DNA of 64,000 nucleotides from Streptomyces melanogenes (GCF_014649795.1 NZ_BMTS01000014.1:62001-126000); one strand, 5' to 3'; positions 1-12,762 are shown, counted from the first letter of the stretch. The notes: generated from the letters alone by a model not told the origin. Program-made: numbers and translations.

Positions 1-741
1 GCTCGGCGGGGCCGGGGGCGGGAGCTGGGCCGTCAGGCGGTGGGCCAAGAAGGCGGCCGGGCGGATCAGCGGTTCCAGCGGGAGGTTCTCGGTGAGGGCG
101 TGGCGTACGGCGGTGGGCGTGAGGTCGCGCTCCAGCCAGGCGGCGACGCCGGGGGCGAGGTGTTCGGCGTCCGTGGCGGAGAGGAGGAGGCGCGGGTCGT
201 GGCGGCGGAGGACGGCGAGGACGCCGACGGCTGTCTGGAGGAGGGTGGGGGAGGGGTACGAGGGCTGGGGCACGGGCGGGAGCAGTCGCTTGCGCGGAGG
301 CGGCTTGTCCGGTGCCGTGCGCCGGGCGGGCCTGCTCGGGGTGTCGGTCGAGGCGGGCCTGTGGCCCGGCCTGTTGCTGGAGACCGTACGGGTGATGATC
401 CGGCCGGTCGGGGCCCGTAAGCGGGCGCGGCGCAGGTAGCCGTGGGTTTCGAGTTCGCGCAGGGCGGCCGCGATACGGGTGGGGCCCTCCGGGAAGCGGG
501 CTGCGAGGGTCTTGATGTCGATCGCCGTGCCCGGTCGCACCGATTGGATGTAGCAGCCGAGCCCGATCGCCAGCAGCGACAGCTCCTGGTGCTGGGCGAG
601 GTCGTTGCCGATCACCGTGAAGTTCTCGGTGAGGCGGACGTTGTCGTGGACCACGCCGGAGTTCGGGCGCGCGTGGGGGTGGTTTTTGCCCGGGATACGG
701 GACTGGGCGCGCGAGGGCGCGCTAGGGTTTTCGGAGCCCAT
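1..741 (-). CDS. Helix-turn-helix DNA-binding protein, 3' end cut off by the window edge
   Basis: The first 247 codons of a minus-strand gene are visible; the reading frame is open to base 1. The start is the ATG at 739-741, preceded by a GGAAGAGGA ribosome binding site. Residues about 35-110 look like a winged-helix DNA-binding domain of a kind common in streptomycete accessory regions: a helical segment around NDLAQHQELSLLAIGLG, then a second helix set with RFPEGPTRIAAALRELETHGYL, which is the usual marker of a helix-turn-helix plus wing. The remainder is rich in Pro and Arg and probably disordered. Codon 108 (bases 418-420) is TTA, so translation should depend on the bldA tRNA. Target genes are unknown. 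The domain call is by pattern only. Confidence 0.7.
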   Translation of the reverse strand, partial: MGSENPSAPSRAQSRIPGKNHPHARPNSGVVHDNVRLTENFTVIGNDLAQHQELSLLAIGLGCYIQSVRPGTAIDIKTLAARFPEGPTRIAAALRELETHGYLRRARLRAPTGRIITRTVSSNRPGHRPASTDTPSRPARRTAPDKPPPRKRLLPPVPQPSYPSPTLLQTAVGVLAVLRRHDPRLLLSATDAEHLAPGVAAWLERDLTPTAVRHALTENLPLEPLIRPAAFLAHRLTAQLPPPAPPS

Positions 742-890
742 CGGGAAGTCCTCTTCTTCCTCGGTGGTCAGGCCCTCGCACTGGGATGCCAGTCCCGGCG
801 AGGGCCGTCGCATGTCTGCGGTTGTGTGGTGTTGCTCGCGCTGAGCGTAGAGCAGGCAACCGGTCCCAAATCCGGCCGAGTTGGGCATAT

Positions 891-1457
891 TCACTCGTGG
901 GAGTGAGTCTGCCCGGCGGGAGGGAGGGGTGGGGCTTGGCGGGGTTCTTTCTCCCCAGTGGGTGGTTCATAGGGAGCGCAGGTCAGACCGGGGTGTGGGC
1001 CTTCAGGCTTCGGTGATTCCGTTGCCGGGAAGGTGACTTCGGCCCATACCGTCTTGCGGGGTGGCACGCCTGGGATCACTCCCCAGCGGTCGGCGAGTGT
1101 GGCTACGAGGAGCAGGCCCCGGCCGGCTTCGTCGGTGGGGGTGGCGTCGTGGGGTCGCGGTAGCCGGTCACGGCGTGTGTCGGTGACCTCGATGCGGAGG
1201 GTTTCGCCGATCACGTACAGCAGGAGCTGGAAGTTCCGGCCGGGGATACGGCCATGGGTGGCGGCGTTGTTCGCCAGTTCGGCGACGATGTGCCTCGCCG
1301 GATCCAACGGGAGTTCCCAGGCGCGGAGTTGCTCGGTTGCGAGCAGGCGGGCGAGGCGGGCGCCGCGTGGTGTGGGAGACAGCTGGACACTGAAGTTGCG
1401 GATGTAGCCGTCGGATTGGGTGGGCTGCTCTGTCGGCCCGGCGAGTTTCTGATTCAC
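891..1457 (-). CDS. ATP-binding regulatory protein (RsbW/HATPase_c anti-sigma-factor-like)
   Basis: 188 residues with a GTG start. The GHKL kinase-like ATPase motifs are visible: an N box (VAELANNAATHG, about residues 58-69), a degenerate G1 box around VTDTRRDRLP, and a G2 box (GRGLLLVATLADRWG). Proteins of this type are usually anti-sigma factors or partner proteins in the streptomycete WhiJ/AbaA-like three-gene modules. It is divergent from the XRE and DUF397 genes at 1620-2704, which fits that module. The C-terminal 40 residues are Pro-rich and lack domain features. Whether it binds a sigma factor or the neighbouring XRE protein cannot be read from the sequence. No strong ribosome binding site precedes the GTG. 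Confidence 0.85.
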   Translation of the reverse strand: MNQKLAGPTEQPTQSDGYIRNFSVQLSPTPRGARLARLLATEQLRAWELPLDPARHIVAELANNAATHGRIPGRNFQLLLYVIGETLRIEVTDTRRDRLPRPHDATPTDEAGRGLLLVATLADRWGVIPGVPPRKTVWAEVTFPATESPKPEGPHPGLTCAPYEPPTGEKEPRQAPPLPPAGQTHSHE

Positions 1458-1619
1458 ATCACTCAGCGTGGCCGGATCTGCCTACCGTGAGGAGTGATGT
1501 CCTCGTTGCGTACGGTCACTGTACGGGCGTTGTCCGGTGCTGTCCGGGCTTGTCGGGGCGTTACGTACGAGTAAGGGCGTGGCTGGTACGAGGCGGTACG
1601 ACGGAGGGGCGGCGCGGAC
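1458..1619. promoter_or_regulatory. Divergent promoter region between the ATPase and XRE genes
   Basis: Short intergenic region between two divergent regulator genes. It is rich in repeated GTACG/CGTAC words, including a near-palindrome TTACGTACGAGTAA at 1561-1574. XRE regulators of this family commonly control their own promoter, so these words are candidate operator half-sites. No clear -35/-10 pair was recognised. The assignment rests on gene orientation and visual repeats only. Confidence 0.35.
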
Positions 1620-2495
1620 ATGTCGGCGGGCACGGAGGCGGGGCGGCTCATTTCCGAGGCGGACGAGCCGGGGTGGGAGGTGGACCCCGACGACGAGTGG
1701 GGCGTGGCTGTTGTCGCCACCGTGGGGCGGCAGTTGAAGCTGCGGCGCGAAGCCGTGGGGATGCGGGCCGCCGAGTTCGGCAAGAGGCTCGGGTACGGCG
1801 AGGACATGGTCTACAAGATCGAGGGCGGGAAGCGGATTCCTCGGCCGGAGTATCTGGACGACGCCGACAGGGTGTTGGGGGCGGGTGGGCTGATCTCCGC
1901 GATGAAGGAGGACGTGGAGAAGGTTCGGTATCCGAAGAAGGTGCGGGATCTGGCCGACATGGAGGCGAAGGCCGTAGAGATCGGGATCTACGTCTGCAAC
2001 AGCATCAACGGGTTGTTGCAGACGCCGGAGCACGCTCGTGCCGCATTCGAGTCCAGGCAACCGCCATACTCGAACGCCGAGGTGGAGCGGTTGGTGGCCG
2101 CTCGTGTGGCCCGGCAGTCCATCTTCGAGCGGGACCCCGCCCCCGCACTCGGTTTCGTGCTGGAAGAGACCCTGTTGCGACGCCCGTTGGGGGGCACAAT
2201 GGTGTGGCGACAGCAGCTCGAACGCCTGTTGGAGGTGGGCCGGTTGCGTAACGTCACACTCCAGGTGATGCCGACCCACGTGGAGGTCCATCCTGGTCTG
2301 GACGGACGGCTGGAGTTGCTGAAGTTCGTGGACGGTACGGCGACGGGACGCTCCGACGGGGCGTTCAACGGCCGTCCCGTCTCGGACCCGAGGCAGGTAC
2401 ACATCCTTGAGCTGCGGTATGGAACGATCCGGGCTCAGGCTCTCCCGCCCCGGGAGTCGCTGGTCTTCATCGAGCAACTGCTGGGAGAAACATGA
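1620..2495 (+). CDS. XRE-family helix-turn-helix regulator with DUF5753 domain (WhiJ-like)
   Basis: 291 residues. Residues about 33-90 form an XRE helix-turn-helix (VGRQLKLRREAVGMRAAEFG, then GYGEDMVYKIEGGKRIP). The rest, with the motifs YVCNSINGLLQTPEHARA and LRNVTLQVMP, is the DUF5753 domain seen in streptomycete WhiJ-like regulators. The ATG at 1620 has a GGAGGGG ribosome binding site about 10 bases upstream. The stop overlaps the start of the DUF397 gene (ATGA), so the two are probably translationally coupled. In related modules the XRE protein represses or modulates development and its DUF397 partner relieves it; that role is inferred from the family. Confidence 0.93.
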   Translation: MSAGTEAGRLISEADEPGWEVDPDDEWGVAVVATVGRQLKLRREAVGMRAAEFGKRLGYGEDMVYKIEGGKRIPRPEYLDDADRVLGAGGLISAMKEDVEKVRYPKKVRDLADMEAKAVEIGIYVCNSINGLLQTPEHARAAFESRQPPYSNAEVERLVAARVARQSIFERDPAPALGFVLEETLLRRPLGGTMVWRQQLERLLEVGRLRNVTLQVMPTHVEVHPGLDGRLELLKFVDGTATGRSDGAFNGRPVSDPRQVHILELRYGTIRAQALPPRESLVFIEQLLGET

Positions 2496-2704
2496 TCGGC
2501 AAGCCCCCTGCCGGGGACACCTCCGAACTGGCGTGGTTCAAGAGCAGCTACAGCGACGGCAACGAGGGCGACTCCTGCGTCGAGGTCGCGGTAGCGCCCC
2601 GCACCATCCACGTCCGCGACTCCAAGTGCCGCGACACAGGCCCCCGCCTCGCGCTGGCGCCGGAGGCTTGGGCGGACTTCGTGGCGTACGCGTCGGGGAG
2701 CTGA
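2492..2704 (+). CDS. DUF397 small protein, partner of the XRE regulator
   Basis: 70 residues with the DUF397 hallmarks: WFKSSYS near the N-terminus (residues 15-21), a GDSCVEVA segment, VRDSK, and a C-terminal LALAPEAWADFVAY. DUF397 proteins are normally encoded beside XRE/DUF5753 regulators and act with them, in some studied pairs in a toxin/antitoxin-like arrangement. Here the start codon overlaps the stop of the upstream regulator by four bases, so coupled translation is likely. A bidirectional hairpin terminator follows directly. Confidence 0.95.
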   Translation: MIGKPPAGDTSELAWFKSSYSDGNEGDSCVEVAVAPRTIHVRDSKCRDTGPRLALAPEAWADFVAYASGS

Positions 2705-2719
2705 CTCCTCAACTGCACG

Positions 2720-2753
2720 CGCCCCGCGCCTGGCTGTCACCGGGCGCGGGGCG
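2720..2753. terminator. Bidirectional hairpin terminator between DUF397 gene and methyltransferase
   Basis: A perfect 11-bp GC-rich stem (cgccccgcgcc at 2720-2730 with ggcgcggggcg at 2743-2753) with a 12-base loop lies between two convergent genes. There is no long U tract, as is usual in streptomycetes. Confidence 0.7.
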
Positions 2754-2765
2754 TTGTCGTACGGC

Positions 2766-5700
2766 TCAGAACAGGGCGTCCGGCTCAGGGAAGAGCCCGC
2801 CGTCGTCGAAGTTCTCCGGGGCAGTCTTGGGGGTGCGCGCGGCGGCCCGAGCCTTCGCCTTGGCCTTCCGGGCGGCAGCGCGGCGCCGCTTGGCCTCCGG
2901 CGTGTGCAGGCCCTTCTCCATTTCTTCCTTGTAGCGGGCGTGGTTCAGCTCAAGGAGACGATCCAGGATCTCGGTCTGGACGTCCGGGGCGATGGTGAAG
3001 CGTGGGCCCTGGCGGGTTTCGTAGAAGCCGTGCTTCAGATTGAGGTCGGTCCAGCCGTAGGCCTCGGCCGTCGCCTGGTCCACCTCGACATGGGCGTCCC
3101 GAACGGCCTGGGTGTCGGCGTCGGTTTTGGACTCACTGTGCACGCGGTTGTATAGGGTTGTGAGGCCGATGCCATGGCTGGACATGGAAACTCGCTGAGC
3201 AGTCTCCAGCGTTTCCCCGGCCGAGTGGAGGCGCGGCGTTTGGTGAGAGCGCGGAAAGGTCTCGTAGACGTCGGAGGGGGTATACCGAAGATCCCCTTTC
3301 AGGCTTGATGCCCGCTGGATGGCCCACCAGTAGTGGATGGAGCTGGACAGCAAGGCCAGCTCCGCTGCCGAGTCAGTGGCGAACACTCCGAGCATGTGGG
3401 AAAAGACCTGCCCCGTGGGCTGCCGCACTGGCATGGCGGTCTTGCTGACAAGGGCGATGACGACTACCTGCTCCAGATCCGCGATTGCGGCCACCATGTT
3501 CGGTCGCTTGTCCGCGTATTGCCACCACCGCTGTGGTAGCGGTTTGCGTAGGACATAGGAGCCGTCGTCCTTCTGCCGCTGACGAACCGGCTTGACTTCG
3601 CGTTCTGCTATGGCGAATACGTCCGTGTATTCGGCGGCCTGCCCCTCAGACCAGTCGTGGAAGTTGATCACCCATCTACTGGCCTTGGCTCCGGGGCGCT
3701 GATTCAGATCCTCCCCGTTGAGGTAAGGAAACAAGACCTCCGCGTTTCTCGGGTCCTTCGCGATGAGTTCTTGAGCCTCGTCCGGACTGAGAACGAAGCC
3801 CATACCGAGCACGATCGACCCCTGAAACGACTGGTTCTCGTTGGCCACCAGACGGAACGGCTGGCCGCTCGCCCGCGTTGCCGGGTCAAGGTTCGGCGTG
3901 ATCGCCCGCACTTCCTGCCCATCCAGCACAGGCGTCTCGCCGTTCCCGATGCCTCCGCCTAGCCAGAGCAGGGAGACCTCAAGTGCAGCAGTGCCTGGCC
4001 AGGGCTGGGACTTGATGGCCCGGTACACAGTCCACCCGTCCGCCGTAGCCCGATCCAGCCCGACCTCGCGTGTGTCGCCCTGCGCGATCGTGTTCGTGGC
4101 GATGATTCCAGTGCGCCGCTTTGGTGTGATGGACAGGTTCCGTAGCAGAAAGTACGCACACAGGTCCGCGTGTCCGCGCGTGCCACCCGCCAACCGATTG
4201 ACGAGGTACTCCCGATAATCCTGACCCAAAGCACCGGTCAGTTTCTTGCCACCGAGAAACGGCGGATTCCCCACCACCACATCAAACCCGCTGGAGCCCC
4301 CCACCCCCATAACCTCAGGAAACTCCAACGGCCAATGCAACGGCCGAACCGCCTCAGCCCGAGGCCCCTTCAGCCACCCCTCCACAATCTCCCGAGCCCG
4401 AGCCCCCGCCTCCTCGGCCCCGTCGCCCTCCCCGAGGGCCGTAGCCACCAGCCCCGCCACAGCCTCCAGGCGGTACCGATAGGCCCGGCTCTTCGCGTCC
4501 TCCTTGGCGTCACGGAACCGCGCAGCCCCCCGCGCCCCGCCCATGTTCTCCTCGCCGGAGATCTCGGATGCCTCCTCGTCGGAGATGCCTTCGGCGGCCA
4601 GCGCAGCGCCCACCACCGCGTCCGCGGCCAGCCGCAGCTTTCCGCTCAGCGCCTCCGCCTTCGTCAGCAGGTCTGCCTTGTCCCGCACCACCCGGATATC
4701 CGTCACCGCGGTCGACTCGATCTGCCGCCGCAGCTCGGCCGCCCGCGACAGCAGGTCCTCCGTACCCTCCAGCGCCCGCGCGACCTCCGCGCTCAACTGC
4801 CGGTCCTGCCAGTCCAGATGGAACTGCCGGACCTGTCGTACGTCGATGACCCCCACCAGCGAGTCCCCGCACCGCAACGCATGGTCCAGGAACGAGAACG
4901 GCCGCCCCTTGGCCAGCGTCACCAGCCACAGCGACAGCTTGGCCAGCTCCACGGCCATGGGGTCGCGGTCCACGCCGTACAGGCACTGGTCGGCCACCAA
5001 CCGCCGGGCGATCTGGTGCAGCTGCTCATGGTCGTCGCGGTCCACGTCCCGCGCGATCTCCGGCGGGAGCTCGTCCTCCCGGAGCCACGCCTCCACCACC
5101 CGGTCCGACAGGTACCGGCATGCCGACACCAGGAACGCCCCGGAACCCATCGCTGGGTCCAGAACCCGGAGCTTCAGCAGCTCCTCGGCCTTCTTCGGCT
5201 GCCACACACCCCGCTCCGCACCCTCCGCCGGGCCAGGCGAGAAGCACAGCGGAGCCAGCGTGTGCTCCACGACCTCCTCCGCCAGCGCCTTCGGCGTGTA
5301 GTGCGTGCCCGTGTCCCGGCGATTGCCGGAGCGGACCACGATGACCGAACCCGCCGGCCACACCTTCGGCTCGCCGCGCAGGTCGATGCCGTACAGGCCG
5401 GAGAACGCGGCCGCCCGCTCCACCAGAGCCACGTCACTGCCGCACGCTGTCTCCAGCTCGACCGTCACCGCGCCGGAGGACTTGGCCTGCGCCGCCGTCA
5501 CCGTGGCCGACTTCGTGCCCGTCGCCTCCGCTACCTGTTCCGCGAGCGTCCCGGCCGCCGCCCACTCCTCCAGGCGCGCCAGCGGCAGTACCGCCTCGTA
5601 CTTCCTGTCCCGCCCGAAGGAGACCCCGACGTACGGCTCCTCCGTCCAGTGGCAGCCGTACTCCAGCAGACCCTCGTACACATGGCCGATCTGCTCGACG

Positions 5701-6961
5701 TCCAGGCCCTTGTACGACAGGCGCTCCTTGCCCTTGAAGCCCTTGCGGGCGCGCAGGGTGAGGAGGGCGTCGAGGATCTCGTACACCACCCGGTCGGTCA
5801 CCTTGGCAGGGACCAGCCAGGGGAAGCGGGACGGGTCGAAGAGCGAGCCGCCGTACGGCGGGATCCACAGCTGGTCGTGCGTGCTGCCGCCGTGGATCGC
5901 GGCGAACACGGCGAGAAGGCGCGGCCAGGTCGCCTCGACCCGGTCGCCGAGCTCGTCGCCGTGCAGGCTCTGCGCCGTCGCGAGCTCGTTGTGCAGGGGG
6001 CCCACGGCGTACGACTTGCTGTACAGCTCCTCCCCGGAGGGCAGCAGGCGCTGCTCCTCGGCGTAGAGGAGGAAGACCAGGCGCATCATGACCGTGAGCG
6101 CGCCCTCGTAGACCTGTTTGGCGGGCACGTCCCGCAGCAGCTCGCCTCGTGACTCCCTGTCCAGTCGGGACAGTTCTGCGACCAGAAGCGACACCGCCTC
6201 CCGCACCTGGCGGCCCAGCGTGTCCGTGACGTCGGCCTGGGCCTCGGCGGTGCGGGCGAACAGGCCCGCCGTCGAGTCGGTCGGCTTGCCCTCCGCGTCC
6301 AGCGGCGGGCGGACCACCCGGCTCGCGGTGAGCAGGCTGGCGAAGGCGCGGGCGAGGATCGGCTCCTCGGTCCACAGGTCCGCGTCGAAGACGGCGACCG
6401 TCGTCGCCTCCTTCGGACGGGCGTGGACCAGGGCCCACTCGCGGCCGTTCGTGAGCAGCGCCAGCGGCACGTCGCGGGCGCGGCAGAGCTCGGCCGCCTG
6501 GTCGGCGAGGCCGGGCTGTTCGCCACGCGGGCGGTTGAGGGGGCCCGCCCAGTCGTCCGTACGGAAGAACAGGGCGCGCGGGGACAGGCCGCCGGACAGG
6601 CCGGGGCCGAGCAGGACCGCGTCGGGCGTGTTCGCGCCGGCGCGCAAGTAGTCGGGAATCGCCGCGCCCTCGCGCAGACCGGGCGCCCGCCAGCCGAGCA
6701 GCTCGGCCAGGACGAACTTCTCCCACGCGGCCCGCAGTGGCGCGGGGTCCTCCTGGACCTCCGCCCACGCCTGCCGCAGCCTCCCCCACGTCTCCGGCGG
6801 GATCGTGTCCAGGCCTTGCGGGAAGGCGCCGACCAGCACCGGCAGCGACACGAACGGGCCGTCGGGGCGCAGCAGCCGCAGCCAGTCCTCGTGCTGCTCG
6901 GCGGGGGTGGGGACCGAGCCCTTCGGCGGAACCTTCCTCGGCGTACGGGCGGCGGGCGGCA

Positions 6962-6962
<1 letters not shown>
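2766..6962 (-). CDS. Giant N6-adenine DNA methyltransferase (Eco57I/DrmMI-like)
   Basis: 1398 residues. Gamma-type adenine methyltransferase motifs are clear: motif I LDPAMGSGAFL (D602) binds S-adenosylmethionine, and motif IV NPPF (N899-F902) is catalytic. The 300-residue gap between them is typical of type IIG enzymes and the large DISARM/PglX proteins. The N-terminus (about 80-200) resembles a type IIG nuclease region (PD at 113-114, LLTNGREW at 169-176), but the expected D/E-x-K position reads FFRTDD, so cleavage is doubtful. A coiled, Lys/Ala-rich tail closes the protein. The gene starts in an ATGA overlap with the helicase gene upstream, so the two are one operon. The last third, probably the target-recognition part, looks less GC-rich: 57% counted at 3121-3180 against 72% at 5401-5460. 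DrmMI of class 1 DISARM is the closest family I can name; drmA, drmB and drmC are not adjacent. A stand-alone type IIG-like enzyme is the alternative. Confidence 0.85.
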
Positions 6963-10201
<3,239 letters not shown>

Positions 10202-10592
10202 CACACTTCCGCCCCCCTGATCCCCGCTGGGTACGCCTGCTCCGTGCCTCATCGGAGTTTAGGCGGAGGGCGCGTGGTCCCAAGGCTGATAGCGCTGACT
10301 CCGAGAAGTCTTGACCGGAGGGCGGGATCGCCCCCGCGCATAGCCCCCTGTGACGTGGGGTACGATCCTCGGCTCGATTGGCCAGGCCAGGTCCCCGTAT
10401 GGCAGACTGTCGGGGTTGCTCGGTTGAGTGCCGATGCTGCGCGCCTCCCGCCGGGAGGACTGGAAGCGAGTCCCACAGTACTCGTCGCCCTATCTGCCGC
10501 CTGCGGCAGCGCTGGGGCGGACGTACGGGAATCTTCCGGGAAGTGTCAGCGGGGCTCCAGCCAGGCGCCCGGTGGGTGTTCTGCCCCCGACT

Positions 10593-10624
10593 GCTCTTCA
10601 CTGAGCACGCTCTTCATTGAGCAC
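10593..10624 (+). repeat. Tandem 16-bp direct repeat in the rpsJ leader
   Basis: GCTCTTCACTGAGCAC at 10593-10608 is followed immediately by GCTCTTCATTGAGCAC at 10609-10624, with one mismatch. Each unit carries GCTC...GAGC ends and can form a small hairpin, so the leader has two adjacent near-identical stem-loops or protein sites. Confidence 0.85.
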
Positions 10625-10658
10625 AGCGCGGTCCCACGGCCCGCATCCCCTTGGTTGG

Positions 10659-10677
10659 GAAATCCCTATGGGATTTC
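10659..10677. promoter_or_regulatory. Perfect inverted repeat GAAATCCC-TAT-GGGATTTC before rpsJ
   Basis: Eight-base arms separated by TAT, 104 bases upstream of the rpsJ start. Its A/T-rich ends stand out from the GC-rich surroundings, which argues for selection. It could be an operator on DNA or a stem-loop in the leader RNA; the sequence alone does not decide. Confidence 0.6.
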
Positions 10678-10780
10678 TGCGTAGAGGGAGTGCGACACGC
10701 CCGACCGCGTGGGTCGGAGACAGAGTCGGTAGAACCCCCGGGTTCCAGAGCGTTACGAGACAAAGGACTACTAGGTAGCC

Positions 10781-11089
10781 ATGGCGGGACAGAAGATCCG
10801 CATCCGGCTCAAGGCCTACGACCACGAGGTCATCGACTCCTCGGCGAAGAAGATCGTCGAGACGGTGACCCGCACTGGTGCGTCGGTCGCGGGCCCGGTG
10901 CCGCTGCCCACTGAGAAGAACGTGTACTGCGTCATCAAGTCGCCGCACAAGTACAAGGACTCTCGCGAGCACTTCGAGATGCGCACGCACAAGCGGCTCA
11001 TCGACATCCTCGACCCCACGCCGAAGACGGTTGACTCGCTCATGCGCCTCGACCTCCCGGCCGGTGTCGACATCGAGATCAAGCTCTGA
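10781..11089 (+). CDS. rpsJ: 30S ribosomal protein S10
   Basis: 102 residues, full length for S10, starting [19 protein letters not shown] and containing the conserved [20 protein letters not shown] region. S10 is part of the 30S head and also serves as NusE in transcription antitermination. It is the first gene of the S10 cluster, 14 bases before rplC. The long structured leader upstream suggests that expression of the cluster is set here. In this genome, as in other Streptomyces, tuf does not directly precede it. Confidence 0.99.
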   Translation: MAGQKIRIRLKAYDHEVIDSSAKKIVETVTRTGASVAGPVPLPTEKNVYCVIKSPHKYKDSREHFEMRTHKRLIDILDPTPKTVDSLMRLDLPAGVDIEIKL

Positions 11090-11103
11090 AGGGACGGGCC
11101 GAG

Positions 11104-11748
11104 ATGAGCAAGAACATCAAGGGCGTCCTGGGCGAGAAGCTCGGCATGACGCAGGTGTGGGACGAGAACAACCGCGTTGTTCCGGTCACCGTCGTCAAGG
11201 CCGGGCCGTGCGTCGTGACGCAGGTTCGCACCAACGACGTCGACGGCTACGAGTCGGTCCAGATCGCCTTCGGCGAGATCGACCCGCGCAAGGTGAACAA
11301 GCCCCTCAAGGGCCACTTCGCCAAGGCCGACGTGACCCCGCGCCGCCACCTGGTGGAGCTCCGCACCCCTGACGCCAGCGAGTACACGCTGGGCCAGGAG
11401 ATCACTGCCGAGGTGTTCGAGTCCGGCGTCAAGGTCGACGTCACGGGCAAGAGCAAGGGCAAGGGCTTCGCCGGTGTCATGAAGCGTCACAACTTCAAGG
11501 GCCTGGGCGCCGGTCACGGTACCCAGCGCAAGCACCGCTCGCCCGGTTCCATCGGTGGCTGCGCCACCCCTGGCCGTGTGTTCAAGGGCCTCCGCATGGC
11601 GGGTCGCATGGGCAACGAGCGTGTGACCACCCAGAACCTGACCGTCCACGCCGTTGACGCCGAGAAGGGTCTGCTGCTCATCAAGGGCGCCGTCCCCGGC
11701 CCCAACGGTGGCCTCGTCCTGGTCCGTACTGCGGCCAAGGGGGTTTGA
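11104..11748 (+). CDS. rplC: 50S ribosomal protein L3
   Basis: 214 residues, beginning [20 protein letters not shown] and carrying the L3 signature in the central loop ([20 protein letters not shown]), whose tip reaches the peptidyl transferase centre. L3 is an early assembly protein of the 50S subunit. It lies 14 bases after rpsJ and 7 bases before rplD in the S10 operon. The ATG is preceded by a GGGACGGGCCGAG purine stretch. Confidence 0.99.
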   Translation: MSKNIKGVLGEKLGMTQVWDENNRVVPVTVVKAGPCVVTQVRTNDVDGYESVQIAFGEIDPRKVNKPLKGHFAKADVTPRRHLVELRTPDASEYTLGQEITAEVFESGVKVDVTGKSKGKGFAGVMKRHNFKGLGAGHGTQRKHRSPGSIGGCATPGRVFKGLRMAGRMGNERVTTQNLTVHAVDAEKGLLLIKGAVPGPNGGLVLVRTAAKGV

Positions 11749-11755
11749 GGAACCG

Positions 11756-12406
11756 ATGAGCACCATTGACATCCTTTCGCCGGCTGGCGACAAGGCCGGG
11801 ACCGTCGAGCTCCCCGCGGAGATCTTCGACGCGAAGACCAGCGTTCCGCTGATCCACCAGGTCGTCGTCGCTCAGCTCGCGGCTGCCCGCCAGGGCACGC
11901 ACAAGACCAAGACCCGCGGTGAAGTCCGTGGTGGTGGCAAGAAGCCTTACCGCCAGAAGGGCACCGGCCGCGCCCGTCAGGGTTCGACCCGCGCGCCGCA
12001 GTTCGCCGGTGGTGGCGTCGTGCACGGTCCCGTGCCGCGCGACTACTCGCAGCGCACCCCCAAGAAGATGAAGGCCGCCGCCCTGCGCGGTGCCCTCTCC
12101 GACCGGGCGCGCCACTCCCGTATCCACGTCGTCACCGGCGTGGTCGACGGTGCGGTGTCCACCAAGGCCGCCAAGACGCTGTTCGGCAAGATCTCGGAGC
12201 GCAAGAACCTGCTCCTGGTCGTCGACCGCGCCGACGAGGCCGCGTGGCTGTCCGCCCGCAACCTGCCCCAGGTGCACATCCTGGAGCCGGGCCAGCTGAA
12301 CACGTACGACGTGATCGTCTCCGACGACGTGGTCTTCACCCAGGCCGCTTTCGAGTCCTTCGTGTCTGGCCCCCAGACCGCTGAGACCGAAGGGAGCGAC
12401 GCCTGA
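11756..12406 (+). CDS. rplD: 50S ribosomal protein L4
   Basis: 216 residues from the ATG at 11756 (GAGGAACCG upstream); an open frame continues further 5' inside rplC but is not coding. Conserved L4 features include the extended loop with [20 protein letters not shown] that lines the peptide exit tunnel, and IHVVTG in the globular part. In E. coli L4 also represses the S10 operon; whether this happens in Streptomyces is not known from this sequence. The stop TGA overlaps the rplW start by one base. Confidence 0.99.
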   Translation: MSTIDILSPAGDKAGTVELPAEIFDAKTSVPLIHQVVVAQLAAARQGTHKTKTRGEVRGGGKKPYRQKGTGRARQGSTRAPQFAGGGVVHGPVPRDYSQRTPKKMKAAALRGALSDRARHSRIHVVTGVVDGAVSTKAAKTLFGKISERKNLLLVVDRADEAAWLSARNLPQVHILEPGQLNTYDVIVSDDVVFTQAAFESFVSGPQTAETEGSDA

Positions 12407-12723
12407 TGTCGGCGACCGTTACCAGCAAGACCTTCACGGACCCGCGCGACCTGCTGATCAAGCCGGTCGTCTCCGAGAAGAGCTACGCGCTGCTGGACGA
12501 GAACAAGTACACGTTCATCGTCGCGCCCGGCGCCAACAAGACCCAGATCAAGCAGGCCGTCGAGGCGGTCTTCTCGGTCAAGGTCACCGGGGTCAACACG
12601 ATCAACCGTCAGGGTAAGCGCAAGCGCACCAAGACCGGTTTCGGCAAGCGTGCCAACACGAAGCGCGCCATCGTGACCCTCGCTGAGGGCGACCGTATCG
12701 ACATCTTCGGCCAGGCCTCCTAA
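12406..12723 (+). CDS. rplW: 50S ribosomal protein L23
   Basis: 105 residues. L23 sits at the tunnel exit and is the docking site for trigger factor and SRP. The typical opening [19 protein letters not shown] and the loop [15 protein letters not shown] are present. The ATG overlaps the rplD stop (TGATG), so translation is coupled. A 39-base gap follows before rplB. Confidence 0.99.
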   Translation: MSATVTSKTFTDPRDLLIKPVVSEKSYALLDENKYTFIVAPGANKTQIKQAVEAVFSVKVTGVNTINRQGKRKRTKTGFGKRANTKRAIVTLAEGDRIDIFGQAS

Positions 12724-12762
12724 CGGAGCGCCCTGGTCCGAATATCGGACGAGGACTGAGAA

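Larger units (their letters stand above)
10202..10780. promoter_or_regulatory. Structured leader and promoter region upstream of rpsJ
   Basis: About 580 bases without a supported gene. It must hold the helicase promoter (leftward) and the promoter and leader of the ribosomal cluster (rightward). Visible structure: hairpins cctccc-gcc-gggagg (10444-10458) and ctgccg-cctg-cggcag (10494-10509), a 16-bp tandem repeat, a perfect 8-bp inverted repeat, and a late hairpin around ccgacc/ggtcgg shortly before rpsJ. A TACGAT at 10361-10366 could be a -10 box, but no convincing -35 was seen. Long leaders often mediate autoregulation of ribosomal operons; that role here is inference. Confidence 0.45.

Noticed and set aside
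4170-6152. 660-residue plus-strand open frame
   Set aside because: Antisense to the methyltransferase, which carries clear catalytic motifs in the minus frame.
10202-10252. Longer N-terminus of the helicase (17 extra residues)
   Set aside because: The ATG at 10252 has no binding site, while the ATG at 10201 has AGGGGGG at proper distance.
10244-10684. Plus-strand frame upstream of rpsJ
   Set aside because: No ribosome binding site or domain. It covers the repeats and hairpins of the leader.
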